Source of the DNA: Streptomyces melanogenes
GTDB lineage: Bacteria; Actinomycetota; Actinomycetes; Streptomycetales; Streptomycetaceae
Direction: 5' to 3'
NCBI RefSeq assembly: GCF_014649795.1
Contig: NZ_BMTS01000017.1
Location: forward strand, 20,858-84,857
Length of the DNA stretch: 64,000 bases
Under the pieces are notes generated by a model that did no database searches, was not told where the DNA came from, and was given only the letters and a program-made list of their open reading frames with translations. Below, in pieces: positions 44,764 through 52,096 of this stretch (the stretch's first letter is position 1; every line of letters begins with the position of its first letter). The translations under genes and the position numbers were made by a program.

Positions 44764-44975
44764 GTGAATGGTACGGGTGAGTTGACCGACGCGGCGCGGG
44801 AGCGAATTGGGAGCCAACAGAGCCCTTGTTGCTGCAGGTCGACTGGGCGCTGTGGCGGCTACGGACCGACGCCCCCTGGCATGATCCGCCTGAGCGGTAC
44901 GGTCCGTGGCAGACCGTCTACGAGCTGTTCGCCCACTGGGCCGCGCTGAACGTGACGCGCAGAGTGGTGGTCCAC
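44764..44975 (+). pseudogene. N-terminal fragment of an IS5-type transposase
   Basis: The plus strand starts with ELTDAARERIG and, after a frameshift near 44820, continues with LWRLRTDAPWHDPPERYGPW and QTVYELFAHWA, the usual N-terminal domain of IS5-family transposases. The rest is missing; the sequence runs into the 3' end of the next minus-strand gene. Confidence 0.75.
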
Positions 44976-44981
44976 CGTGGG

Positions 44982-46559
44982 TCAGGGAGCCCGGTAGTAG
45001 ACGCTCCGAATGCCGGTGGAGTTGTCGCCATCCTGGGGAACGATGTCGAAGCTCTGGTCCTGAGTGCCCGCGTACGGGCGGCCGCTGATCACACCGGCAC
45101 TGCTCACGCTCAGTGCGAGGTTGTGGTAGTTGTTGCGGATACCGACGGAGCCGTCAGCCTGCGGGACCAGGACGAAGCTCTGGTCCACATCACCCACGTA
45201 CGGGCGGCCGGTCACCGCACCGGCACTGTTCATGCTCAGTGCGAGGTTGTAGTAGCCGTTGCGGATGCCGGTGGAACCGTCCGCCTGCGACACGCGTTTG
45301 AAGCTCTGGTCCGCGCTGCCCGCGTACGGTCGACCGGTCACTGCTCCGGTGTTGTTCATGCTGAGCGCGTAGCTTCGTGGGTGAGGTTCGGGCGCGGGCT
45401 GGTAACTGGTGCGAATCCAGAGCCTGAGGTGGCCTTCGCCGCCGCCGTTGAACTCGTAGGCGGACAGCCCGGCCGGCCACCCGGCGCCCGGGGGGATCTG
45501 GCTGAGGGCGACGAGTCCGGCACGGGTGATCCCGTAGGAGCGGTGGGCGACGAAGTCGTCCTTGTTCTCGAAGAGGGAGAAGAGCCAGCCGATGAATTCG
45601 GTGGCGACTCCGAACAGTGCGAGGGCTCCGGCGGCCGCCTGGGCGTTGTCGTCCGGAACGCCGGACGCCTGCCCTCGTTCGGCGGCCTCCATCGCCTTGT
45701 CGGAGATCTTGTACAGGAACCTGCTGATCTCCCGCCAGATGCCGCCGCTGTCCTCCTCCCACGCCTCGACATCCATGTAGAAGAACCGGTCCACGCGGCC
45801 CTGGAAGAGGATGTCGGAGTCGCTGAAGCCCCGGGTGTTGCCGGTGTACATGTCGCTGAAGACACGGGACCGGTATTCACGGCGGGCAACCTGGTCGCTG
45901 CCCGCGCCCGAGGCCCAGTAGAACTCGTCGGCGCCGATCTCGTTGGATCCCCGCACACTCATGAACTTGTGCGCCCTCAGGGTGAAGGTGCTCGGTGCGA
46001 GGGCCTCCACGCCGGGCGGGGGTCCCGTTATCACCGTGAGCGCCGATCCGTACTCGCCCATCGCAGCGACGAACTCCTCGCTGTCCGGACTGTTCAGCTG
46101 TGCACCCCGAGGCAGCGAGGACAGGTCGATGATGTTGACGTTGGGCTGCGCCAGAATGTCCCGGACGAGGATCTCCTGGTCCGCCGCGTAGTCCGCCATC
46201 GAGTAGGAACGCTCCAGCTCGATCCGCGCCACGCCAGCGGGAAACAATTCCCCGACGGCGGGGGCGTCCTTGTAGAGCTTGCCGTACTCCGCGACCTCCT
46301 CCACGGACACCACCCGCGCCATCTGGTCGACCAGGTCCTGCTCGAGGTCTGACAGCGGTAATCCCTCGCTGAGCCGGGCCGCGGCATGCAGCGCGATCTC
46401 GATCAGGATGTTGCTGTTCCGGTTCGCCCGCAGGCGGCTCGCCCAACGCGTGTCCGCGCGGGCTTCCGACAGCAGAGTCCGAAGCCGTGTGACCCGCTCC
46501 TCCCGCGTCGTCGTGGGTCCATCGGGGCCTCCAGTGACCGGCGGCGTGCTGTTCGACAT
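44982..46559 (-). CDS. Large protein with C-terminal triple beta-trefoil-like repeats
   Basis: This 525-residue protein has no signal peptide. The ATG at 46559 follows GGGAGGGACGCCGC. The N-terminal 400 residues form one or more unknown domains with helical start (RVTRLRTLLSEARADTRWAS), VRDILAQPNVNIIDLSSLPR, FFYMDVEAWEEDSGGIWREI and a hydrophobic stretch AAAGALALFGVATEFIGWLF. The last 125 residues hold three repeats of about 42 residues, each with ALSMNxxGAVTGRPYAG, DQSF, then QADGSxGIRN. Threefold repeats of this kind suggest a beta-trefoil with QSF in place of QxW. Function is unknown; a binding or effector role is inference. Confidence 0.75.
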   Translation of the reverse strand: MSNSTPPVTGGPDGPTTTREERVTRLRTLLSEARADTRWASRLRANRNSNILIEIALHAAARLSEGLPLSDLEQDLVDQMARVVSVEEVAEYGKLYKDAPAVGELFPAGVARIELERSYSMADYAADQEILVRDILAQPNVNIIDLSSLPRGAQLNSPDSEEFVAAMGEYGSALTVITGPPPGVEALAPSTFTLRAHKFMSVRGSNEIGADEFYWASGAGSDQVARREYRSRVFSDMYTGNTRGFSDSDILFQGRVDRFFYMDVEAWEEDSGGIWREISRFLYKISDKAMEAAERGQASGVPDDNAQAAAGALALFGVATEFIGWLFSLFENKDDFVAHRSYGITRAGLVALSQIPPGAGWPAGLSAYEFNGGGEGHLRLWIRTSYQPAPEPHPRSYALSMNNTGAVTGRPYAGSADQSFKRVSQADGSTGIRNGYYNLALSMNSAGAVTGRPYVGDVDQSFVLVPQADGSVGIRNNYHNLALSVSSAGVISGRPYAGTQDQSFDIVPQDGDNSTGIRSVYYRAP

Positions 46560-46674
46560 GCGGCGTCCCTCCCACGTCACGTGCCTGCGACACAGGCTCA
46601 GGGCAGAAGGTAACGGCGTAGTCACCCCACGGCATCAGCAGCTATCAGGCCACGACACCGCCGCACCCACCAGT

Positions 46675-46700
46675 GATGCCCCGCCACCCGGCGGGGCATC
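46675..46700. terminator. Hairpin between minus-strand genes
   Basis: GATGCCCCGCC (46675-46685) and GGCGGGGCATC (46690-46700) form a perfect 11-bp stem with a 4-base loop, downstream of the secreted-protein gene on the minus strand. Confidence 0.65.
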
Positions 46701-46714
46701 CGATACGGTCCCGA

Positions 46715-46870
46715 CCCGACCTGCAAGGGCCAACGCCGCTGGACGATGCGCTGGAAGGCGCCGTTGAACGCCCTCCAGGTCACCTTCGAAGAGCGACTCA
46801 CCCCCACCACCAGCCACTGCCCCCTCAACAACCAAGATCAGCCGTTGACTGGACAGCCCCTGCGACACCT
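46715..46870 (+). pseudogene. Possible IS256-type transposase tail
   Basis: The plus strand reads CKGQRRWTMRWKAPLNALQV then TFEERL, resembling the conserved C-terminal RW(K)xALN block of mutator-type transposases. Only about 45 residues remain and no catalytic part is near. It may also be chance. Confidence 0.35.
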
Positions 46871-46937
46871 CAAACTGCGGCCGGAAAGGCCCTCAGGTTG
46901 GGTCAGCCGGTTGAGTGGGAGCACGACGACGGCCGGA

Positions 46938-47573
46938 TCACGGCTGGGTTCCGTTCGGGTACGGGGCGTACGGGTTGTTGCAGCCGCCGCGGTCGCCATC
47001 CCAATCCTGGCCGCCATACCAGTGCAGCGTAGCCCACTGGGTGCAGTTGCTGGAGTTGACCTCCGCACCGGCACGCCAGGCGTCGGGGCTCGGCGTGCCG
47101 TGGGTCCACTGGGACGCCTCGAAGTACCACTGTGTGATGCTCGTGTTGACGTAGCCCGAGGCCAGGAGCCGCCCGTAGGGGGAGCTGACCTTGATGGTCG
47201 CCGTACCGCCGACCCGGTTGATGAAGTCCTGGTTCCACCACCAGTAGACACCCACGTGATCGGTGCACTGGTTCCAGTACTGCTGAACCCATCCGGCGGT
47301 GATCCAACCCTGCCAGCCGTACGGTGCCTGGTCCCCGATCCAGATCCGCGGATTGCACGCGGTGGTCAGGGTCGTTTTCGTCGTGCTCGTGCGCGCGATG
47401 GGGTGCTGCGCGGGGTGAGCGACGCCGCTGGTGTCGTTGATGGTTGCGGGCGCGGCGTCAGCGGCCGTCGCCGTGGTGGCGGCGCCGAATGCGGTTCCGC
47501 CGACAAGAGCGAGCGCGGCGGTGGTCATGGCGATGGTGCGGCGGAACTTGCGTGCTGTCGTCAGTGCAGACAC
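46938..47573 (-). CDS. Secreted Trp-rich protein of unknown function
   Basis: This protein has 211 residues. The GTG at 47573 has GAGGGGAAACC upstream. The signal peptide (to about 40, TAADA) is followed by a Ser/Thr-rich segment and a domain dense in Trp (YGWQGWITAGWVQQYWNQC, GVYWWWNQDF, QWATLHWYGGQDW). Four cysteines are present in the mature form. Such a composition suits a carbohydrate-binding surface protein, but I cannot name the family. Upstream, GGAGCGCTCC at 47720-47729 resembles a degenerate CebR core. Confidence 0.75.
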   Translation of the reverse strand: MSALTTARKFRRTIAMTTAALALVGGTAFGAATTATAADAAPATINDTSGVAHPAQHPIARTSTTKTTLTTACNPRIWIGDQAPYGWQGWITAGWVQQYWNQCTDHVGVYWWWNQDFINRVGGTATIKVSSPYGRLLASGYVNTSITQWYFEASQWTHGTPSPDAWRAGAEVNSSNCTQWATLHWYGGQDWDGDRGGCNNPYAPYPNGTQP

Positions 47574-48110
47574 GGTTTCCCCTCGTCTCGTGTTGACGGC
47601 GCGTGCGCAACGGCATGGCCGGTGGCCCAGCGGTGGCGATTGAGCCGTCCTCTGGCGTGGGCCTGCCTTGCGCGGAGCAGCAGGACCAGGCCCCCCGCTT
47701 GGCTGGGGGCCGACGCTCGGAGCGCTCCAGCGGCAGCCATGGCGGCGAGCCCTCCATCCAGGTGCGCTGATGCCCCGCTGCTCACAGGCGCGACGGCAAC
47801 AGGGAGGCTACGGACACGTGTCCTTGGGTCGTCCTAGATTCGTCCTAGCCTCGGTCCTATGTGACGGTCTACCGACGGAGGTTGATGGTCTGCGCAGGGC
47901 CGCCGCCGGGAGCAGGGGAGACGGGCGATCGCCGGAACCGGACATGGGTCGGGTGGTAGGCGGTGAACGTGCAGTGCCTGGTGTTCTACGGGCGCACGAA
48001 TCGACCATGTCTGTGCACGGGTAGTCAAGGACCACTGCTCGTCCCCTGAGCACTGTTGAAGCATCCGATTGCCGCGTGAGGCGGCAATCTCAGTGCCAGA
48101 GGAGACGTCC
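47574..48110. other. 537-bp divergent gap between two secreted-protein genes
   Basis: It contains the GGAGCGCTCC palindrome at 47720-47729, the heptamer array at 47820-47860 (listed separately) and a hairpin ATTGCCGC/GCGGCAAT at 48069-48089 in the leader of the plus-strand gene. No coding sequence is convincing. Confidence 0.4.
47820..47860 (-). promoter_or_regulatory. Four-fold heptamer array (GTCCTAG / CTAGGAC), 11-12 bp period
   Basis: GTCCTTG (47820), GTCCTAG (47831), GTCCTAG (47842) and GTCCTAT (47854) lie on one face of the helix. On the other strand they read CAAGGAC, CTAGGAC, CTAGGAC and ATAGGAC. The heptamer matches the pair at 349-366. Arrays of this type are used by OmpR/SARP-type regulators. 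Confidence 0.45.
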
Positions 48111-48554
48111 ATGAAAATCTGCTCATCGCTCATGGGGCTCGGTCTTGGCGCGGCGTTCGCCGTCCTGTCCGCCGTGCCGGCGCAGGCGGAGCCGCACAGC
48201 CCGGCCGCTCTGCCCGCATTCAGTACGTTCGCCGGAGAAAGCACCAACAAGGCCACGCGCGGCTCCGTGGAGTACCGGTACTGGTCCGATGGCAATGGCT
48301 GGTACACGGCCGAGTACCGCAAACCCACCTCCAGCGATCAGTGGCCGGGCGACGGATGGGGCGGCCGGGTCTTGATGCACTTTGACTCCGTATGGGGAAG
48401 CGACAGAAACATCATCGTGGACAACCAGGACAGCCAGTCCCGCACCGGCATGCCCGACAAGTTCTCCGGCGTGGCGAACATCTGGTTCGAGGTGTGCAAC
48501 TTCAACTTCTTCACCGGCGAACAGTATTCCTGTCAACGACTGCACAAGACCTGA
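48111..48554 (+). CDS. Secreted small protein
   Basis: This protein has 147 residues. AGAGGAGACGTCC precedes the ATG. The signal peptide ends AQA-E near residue 26. The mature part is aromatic and polar: GSVEYRYWSDGNGWYTAEYR, GWGGRVLMHFDSVWGSDRN, SGVANIWFEVCNFNFFTGEQ. Two cysteines near the C-terminus may bond. The family is not recognised, though it is of the same general type as the other small secreted proteins in this window. Confidence 0.75.
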   Translation: MKICSSLMGLGLGAAFAVLSAVPAQAEPHSPAALPAFSTFAGESTNKATRGSVEYRYWSDGNGWYTAEYRKPTSSDQWPGDGWGGRVLMHFDSVWGSDRNIIVDNQDSQSRTGMPDKFSGVANIWFEVCNFNFFTGEQYSCQRLHKT

Positions 48555-48673
48555 TCAACTCCCCTCTCTCATCAGGCTCCTGTTGGGACACACCTGGCTC
48601 CTGAGCAGGGCCCGGGCTTGCCTCGCGTTGCCCTGTCCCCGTACCTGGCTTCACCGCACTCCTCGGATGGGGA

Positions 48674-48859
48674 GTGTTGGGCGTCTTCTTGGGGGTGTTC
48701 CTGTTCTGGCCCGCGGCAGTACTGCTGCTCGCCGGGTACGCGAACCCCCAGCGGCGCCCGATAGCGGCCAAGATCATGGGTGGGGCAGGTGCCCTGGTGA
48801 CGGCGGCGGTTCTCGCAGGATCAGCGCTGTTTGTCTGGGACTTCGTCATCAGCCCCTGA
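48674..48859 (+). CDS. Small membrane protein
   Basis: The 61-residue reading from GTG 48674 has two hydrophobic helices (GVFLGVFLFWPAAVLLLAGY and GALVTAAVLAGSALFVWDFV) joined by a short basic loop. The frame is open upstream with further hydrophobic residues (FTALLGWGVLG), so the true start may be earlier. Confidence 0.5.
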   Translation: MLGVFLGVFLFWPAAVLLLAGYANPQRRPIAAKIMGGAGALVTAAVLAGSALFVWDFVISP

Positions 48860-48991
48860 CTGGCGAGGCCTCATACCGTCCAGGCCGCTACCGAGCCCGG
48901 CTGGTTCCGCGGCGGGATCGCGACGCGCAGGAGCGCCTGCGCGGAAGGAAATCCGGGGCTCTTCGGTGTCCCAGGGACGTAGCATCGCCCG

Positions 48992-50197
48992 ATGCGGAAG
49001 ATCGACACGTTGATACCGGAGCGGGGGCAGCCCGACACCGCGGCCCTGCACGCCCACGACCCCGACGCCCTCGCCCGCTACGTTCTGGACACCGGCAACG
49101 CCTGGTGGCGCCGCCGGATCTGTGTGCACGCGCTCGCCGGCCGAGTCCCGGAGGCATACACCCCTGGCCTCGCCGACCGGATCCGGGACGAGGACGAGAC
49201 GGCCGAAGTACGCATCGCACTCCTCGACCTCCTCGCGGGCCGGACGGAGCTCCTACCTTGGCTGCGCACCGTGGAGGGGTGTGGGGATAGTGCGTACGGC
49301 GTCGCCGAGGCGGCCCTCAAGACCCGTGGCCTGCTCGGCGACCGGACCGCCGCCCCAGGACTGTCCACGCTCGCGGCCTCGCCCTGGCTGCGGTGGCGGG
49401 AGACCGGGGAGGCCGGCCTCGACGGGCTGGTGGAGCACCACGGCGCCGACGCGCTCCTGGCCCAGCTCGGCCAGGAGCGACCTGAGGACCGCCGCTTCGC
49501 CCTGCGGACACGGCACCGGGCGGGGCGGGACGTGACGCCGTACCTGGCCGACTCCGACCGGGGCATCGCGTATCTCGCCCAGTCGCTCGTCGCGGATCCG
49601 GACCGGCTGCGTGCCTTTCTGGAGGACGTGCCCGCCCCCGAGGCCGCGGTGCGGGCGGCCTGCGCCCTCCATCGGCTCACCGGGGACACCGCGGAGACCC
49701 GCCGGATCGACGAGCGGCTCGGCAGCCCGCGGACCGAAGTCGAGGGCCTGGACGAGGAACTGCGCCGGGCGATAGTCCACGAGTACGCCCCCTGGTGCGA
49801 GCGGCAGAGCGACCCCCGATGGCTCCTCGAAGCCCTGTGCACCGAGCCGCCCGTCCGTCCGGACCTGCCCGACCAACTCGCACGTGCGACCGCCGCGTTG
49901 ACCGCGGGCGGTCTCACCCCGGACCCGCCGGTCTCCGCCGGGGACCACAACCAGCAGGGCGACGGCACCTATCACGTGATCTCGTGCGGCGACGAGGACA
50001 TCTACATCAGTGCCCTCGGGCGCTTCGCCACAAGCGACGACGACCGGCATCCCGCTCGGCGGGTACTGGAGGAGGCTGGGTTCCGCTGGATCCACGCAGC
50101 CATCGGCGGCATCCGGGTCACCGACCTGTGCGTCTACTACTTCGGCGCACGCGACCCTCTCAACGTCGACACCCTGCTGTTTTACTGGCAGGACTGA
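48992..50197 (+). CDS. HEAT-repeat-like protein with C-terminal immunity-like domain
   Basis: This is a 401-residue cytosolic protein. Residues 1-310 consist of short paired helices typical of HEAT or TPR-like solenoids (DALARYVLDTGNAWWRRRIC, VRIALLDLLAGRTELLPWLR, AAVRAACALHRLTGDT). The last 80 residues form a separate alpha/beta domain (GDGTYHVISCGDEDIYISAL, VLEEAGFRWIHAAIGGIRVT, VYYFGARDPLNVDTLLFYWQ). Function unknown; solenoid proteins of this kind are frequent in Streptomyces as scaffolds or immunity proteins. Confidence 0.75.
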   Translation: MRKIDTLIPERGQPDTAALHAHDPDALARYVLDTGNAWWRRRICVHALAGRVPEAYTPGLADRIRDEDETAEVRIALLDLLAGRTELLPWLRTVEGCGDSAYGVAEAALKTRGLLGDRTAAPGLSTLAASPWLRWRETGEAGLDGLVEHHGADALLAQLGQERPEDRRFALRTRHRAGRDVTPYLADSDRGIAYLAQSLVADPDRLRAFLEDVPAPEAAVRAACALHRLTGDTAETRRIDERLGSPRTEVEGLDEELRRAIVHEYAPWCERQSDPRWLLEALCTEPPVRPDLPDQLARATAALTAGGLTPDPPVSAGDHNQQGDGTYHVISCGDEDIYISALGRFATSDDDRHPARRVLEEAGFRWIHAAIGGIRVTDLCVYYFGARDPLNVDTLLFYWQD

Positions 50198-50247
50198 GCG
50201 GGGAGGGCCGAGAAGGCCACAAGTACATAGGGCTGGTGCGGCCGGGG

Positions 50248-50365
50248 CTATCTGCTGCTCAGCCAGCCAGCCCACAACTCGTAGCGGCTGACCGGCACGT
50301 CCTGGTGCGCCTCGCGCAGCGTCTCCTCAAAGCCGTCGGGGGGGCGGGCAGCGCAGACGGGCCAA
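50248..50365 (-). pseudogene. Possible 3' remnant of an unknown gene
   Basis: The minus strand reads DGFEETLREAHQDVPVSRYE then LWAGWLSSR, stop at 50248-50250. It looks like a natural protein end, but no start or upstream domain exists before the next gene. Confidence 0.3.
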
Positions 50366-50451
50366 TGGGCACCGCAGGGCGATCCCTCGTCCGAGGGGTT
50401 TGATCCTTTTTCGCTGTCCCGGGGCAAGCGGTATCCGATAGCAGTAGTGGC

Positions 50452-50829
50452 ATGACTTTCCTCAAGGCACGACTTTGCACAGCAGTTGCCGCCACAGCAG
50501 CGCTGACCATCGGCGCCCTGGCATCAATGCCGGCCTCGGCCAGCGCGGGAGCCGCCACTGCCCCGGCCGTCCAGGCGCTTTCCGAGGCCGGTAAGACCTA
50601 CGCTGCGGGCTGCGGCTGGAACGAGAGCAGGGGAGGCGAACGCGCCTACTACGAGCACTGCGCCACCAACACCAACGTGTGGATCCAGGTCAAGCGGTGG
50701 CCCCGGTCCAACTACCACCGCTGCGTGGGACCGGGCCGCACCAACCTGGACCTCGACGCCACCGGCGCCTGGTACGACAGCAACTACCAAGGCGGCCTCT
50801 GTACCCACCCGGGAGACACCGGGCCCTGA
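50452..50829 (+). CDS. DUF6355-like secreted protein
   Basis: This protein has 125 residues. A signal peptide (to about 32, SASA) is followed by the mature domain CGWNESRGGERAYYEHCATN, TNVWIQVKRWPRSNYHRCVG and GAWYDSNYQGGLC. The CGW..YYxHC..NxxIxV..RCVGPG..WY pattern is that of DUF6355, short secreted proteins in actinomycetes, some near natural-product genes. The four cysteines probably form two disulfides. No biosynthetic genes are adjacent. Confidence 0.8.
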   Translation: MTFLKARLCTAVAATAALTIGALASMPASASAGAATAPAVQALSEAGKTYAAGCGWNESRGGERAYYEHCATNTNVWIQVKRWPRSNYHRCVGPGRTNLDLDATGAWYDSNYQGGLCTHPGDTGP

Positions 50830-50856
50830 CCGGAGCGCCCATCATCACGTCGGCGT

Positions 50857-50894
50857 CTGGCCGCTCGTCCCCTCAGGAGGGGACGAGCGGCCAG
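50857..50894. terminator. Perfect 18-bp hairpin terminator
   Basis: CTGGCCGCTCGTCCCCTC (50857-50874) and its exact complement (50877-50894) follow the DUF6355 gene by 27 bp. The stem is very stable. Confidence 0.8.
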
Positions 50895-51028
50895 GCTGCC
50901 CACGCAGAACGATGGCCTTCAGGCGCTTCCACCATTCCGGTTCACCAGGGTGTATGCACCCTCCCCTGTGGGATACGGAATCCACTCCTGGCCCGCCCAC
51001 TGCCCCGGCCTGCTCTCACAAGACGCCA

Positions 51029-51052
51029 CGACCCCCGGCGTAGTCGGGGTCG
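51029..51052 (-). terminator. Hairpin after the P-loop kinase gene
   Basis: CGACCCC (51029-51035) pairs with GGGGTCG (51046-51052), directly downstream of the minus-strand stop codon at 51055. Confidence 0.6.
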
Positions 51053-51054
51053 GG

Positions 51055-51612
51055 TCAGGTCCAACCAGCGGTCTTCAGAATGGCGGAGGCAACGGCCGGG
51101 AGCGCAACGTGGGTGGTGTCGATGGTGAAGTCGGCGATGTCGGCCTGTTCGAGGACCTTGTCGAGCTGGTCGGCGCGTTCCAGGTGCCAGGGCAGGGACT
51201 CGGGGTCGTTGTCGGTTTCATGGCGGTGCCTGAGCCGGCTGTGCACGACGGGAAGGTCCGCCGTCAGGCGGCACACCTTGAGCGGCATGCCGATGGCTGC
51301 CTGGTAGGCGTCTCGGTCGGCCGTGCTTTCGGCCACTCCGGCCAGGACGAGCCGCTCCACACCGGCGTCGAGAAAGTTCGCGGTCAGGGCCCGCAGGTTG
51401 CGCAGCAGCAGAGCGAAGTTGAACGGGTCGTCTTCAGGGGCGGGCCACGACTGGCAGAGGCGATCCAGGTCCATGACCGCGTGCGGCACACCGGCGTCAG
51501 AGAGAAGATCGCCCAGCAGATCGGCGGCCGAAGTCTTGCCGACGCCGACGGTGCCGGTGATCAGCAGTGCACGCGGCTCTGCCCCGTTCGCACGGTCGTG
51601 GTGGTTCATCAC
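51055..51612 (-). CDS. P-loop AAA/kinase-like protein
   Basis: This 185-residue protein has Walker A ALLITGTVGVGKTSAADLLG at about residues 15-34 and a DxD-like segment HAVMDLDRLCQSWP. A later VERLVLAGVAESTADRDAY and VCRLTADLPVVHSRLRHRHE with an Arg-rich lid resemble small-molecule or adenylylsulfate-type kinases. Its substrate is unknown. Two adjacent ATG codons (51612, 51609) are possible starts. It is separated from the micropeptide array by a terminator. Confidence 0.82.
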   Translation of the reverse strand: MMNHHDRANGAEPRALLITGTVGVGKTSAADLLGDLLSDAGVPHAVMDLDRLCQSWPAPEDDPFNFALLLRNLRALTANFLDAGVERLVLAGVAESTADRDAYQAAIGMPLKVCRLTADLPVVHSRLRHRHETDNDPESLPWHLERADQLDKVLEQADIADFTIDTTHVALPAVASAILKTAGWT

Positions 51613-51740
51613 TGCTCGCTCTACGTCTTACGTCTCCGGCTGGTCTGCACAGTATGGCCAGGATGACGGATAGGAGCACCAGGGTTTCAGTGCACTCATC
51701 CGTTCAGACGTTCCCCTCACCACTATGGCCGCGACCGCAA

Positions 51741-51777
51741 CCAGCCAGGAGCCAGGGCTACCCGGCATCCTGGCTGG
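51741..51777 (-). terminator. Terminator of the micropeptide operon
   Basis: CCAGCCAGGA (51741-51750) and TCCTGGCTGG (51768-51777) form a perfect 10-bp stem about 80 bp after the last micropeptide gene on the minus strand. Bases 51613-51855 hold no other feature. Confidence 0.6.
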
Positions 51778-51855
51778 CCAAGTGATCCAGCAGGCTGGGG
51801 TCGGGCTGTTGCGGTGAGGAAATCCACCACGCCAGCTGACCCCTTTCGTAGCGGA

Positions 51856-51963
51856 TCAGCCGCCGCCGAAGTCGGGGCCCCCGATGGTGTAGAGCAACAG
51901 GGCGAAGGTGGCCACGGTGAACAGCGCGGTCATCACACGCTGCACACTGACGGTTCGGGTCAC
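51856..51963 (-). CDS. Membrane micropeptide 3 (35 aa)
   Basis: The GTG at 51963 follows GGAAAGGAGACTGAC and begins a 35-residue peptide. A polar head MTRTVSVQRV leads to a single hydrophobic helix TALFTVATFALLLYTIG and the tail GPDFGGG. It is the last of three tandem paralogues. The conserved part is the helix and the LLYTIGxPD motif. It is probably a single-pass inner-membrane peptide; a signalling peptide precursor is an alternative. The family is unknown to me. Confidence 0.75.
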   Translation of the reverse strand: MTRTVSVQRVMTALFTVATFALLLYTIGGPDFGGG

Positions 51964-51988
51964 GTCAGTCTCCTTTCCGAGTGAGCTC

Positions 51989-52096
51989 TCAGCCACCCGT
52001 CATGTCGGGGGCTCCGATGGTGTACAGGAGCAGGGCAAAGGTCGCCACGGTGAACAGCGCCGTCACCAAACGCTGCACGCTGATGGTTCGGATCAC
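51989..52096 (-). CDS. Membrane micropeptide 2 (35 aa)
   Basis: The GTG at 52096 follows GAAAGGAGACCGAC. The peptide has the head MIRTISVQRL, the helix TALFTVATFALLLYTIG (identical to copy 3) and the tail APDMTGG. It is located between copies 1 and 3 with equal 25-bp spacers. Its own strong ribosome site argues that it is translated separately. Confidence 0.75.
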   Translation of the reverse strand: MIRTISVQRLVTALFTVATFALLLYTIGAPDMTGG

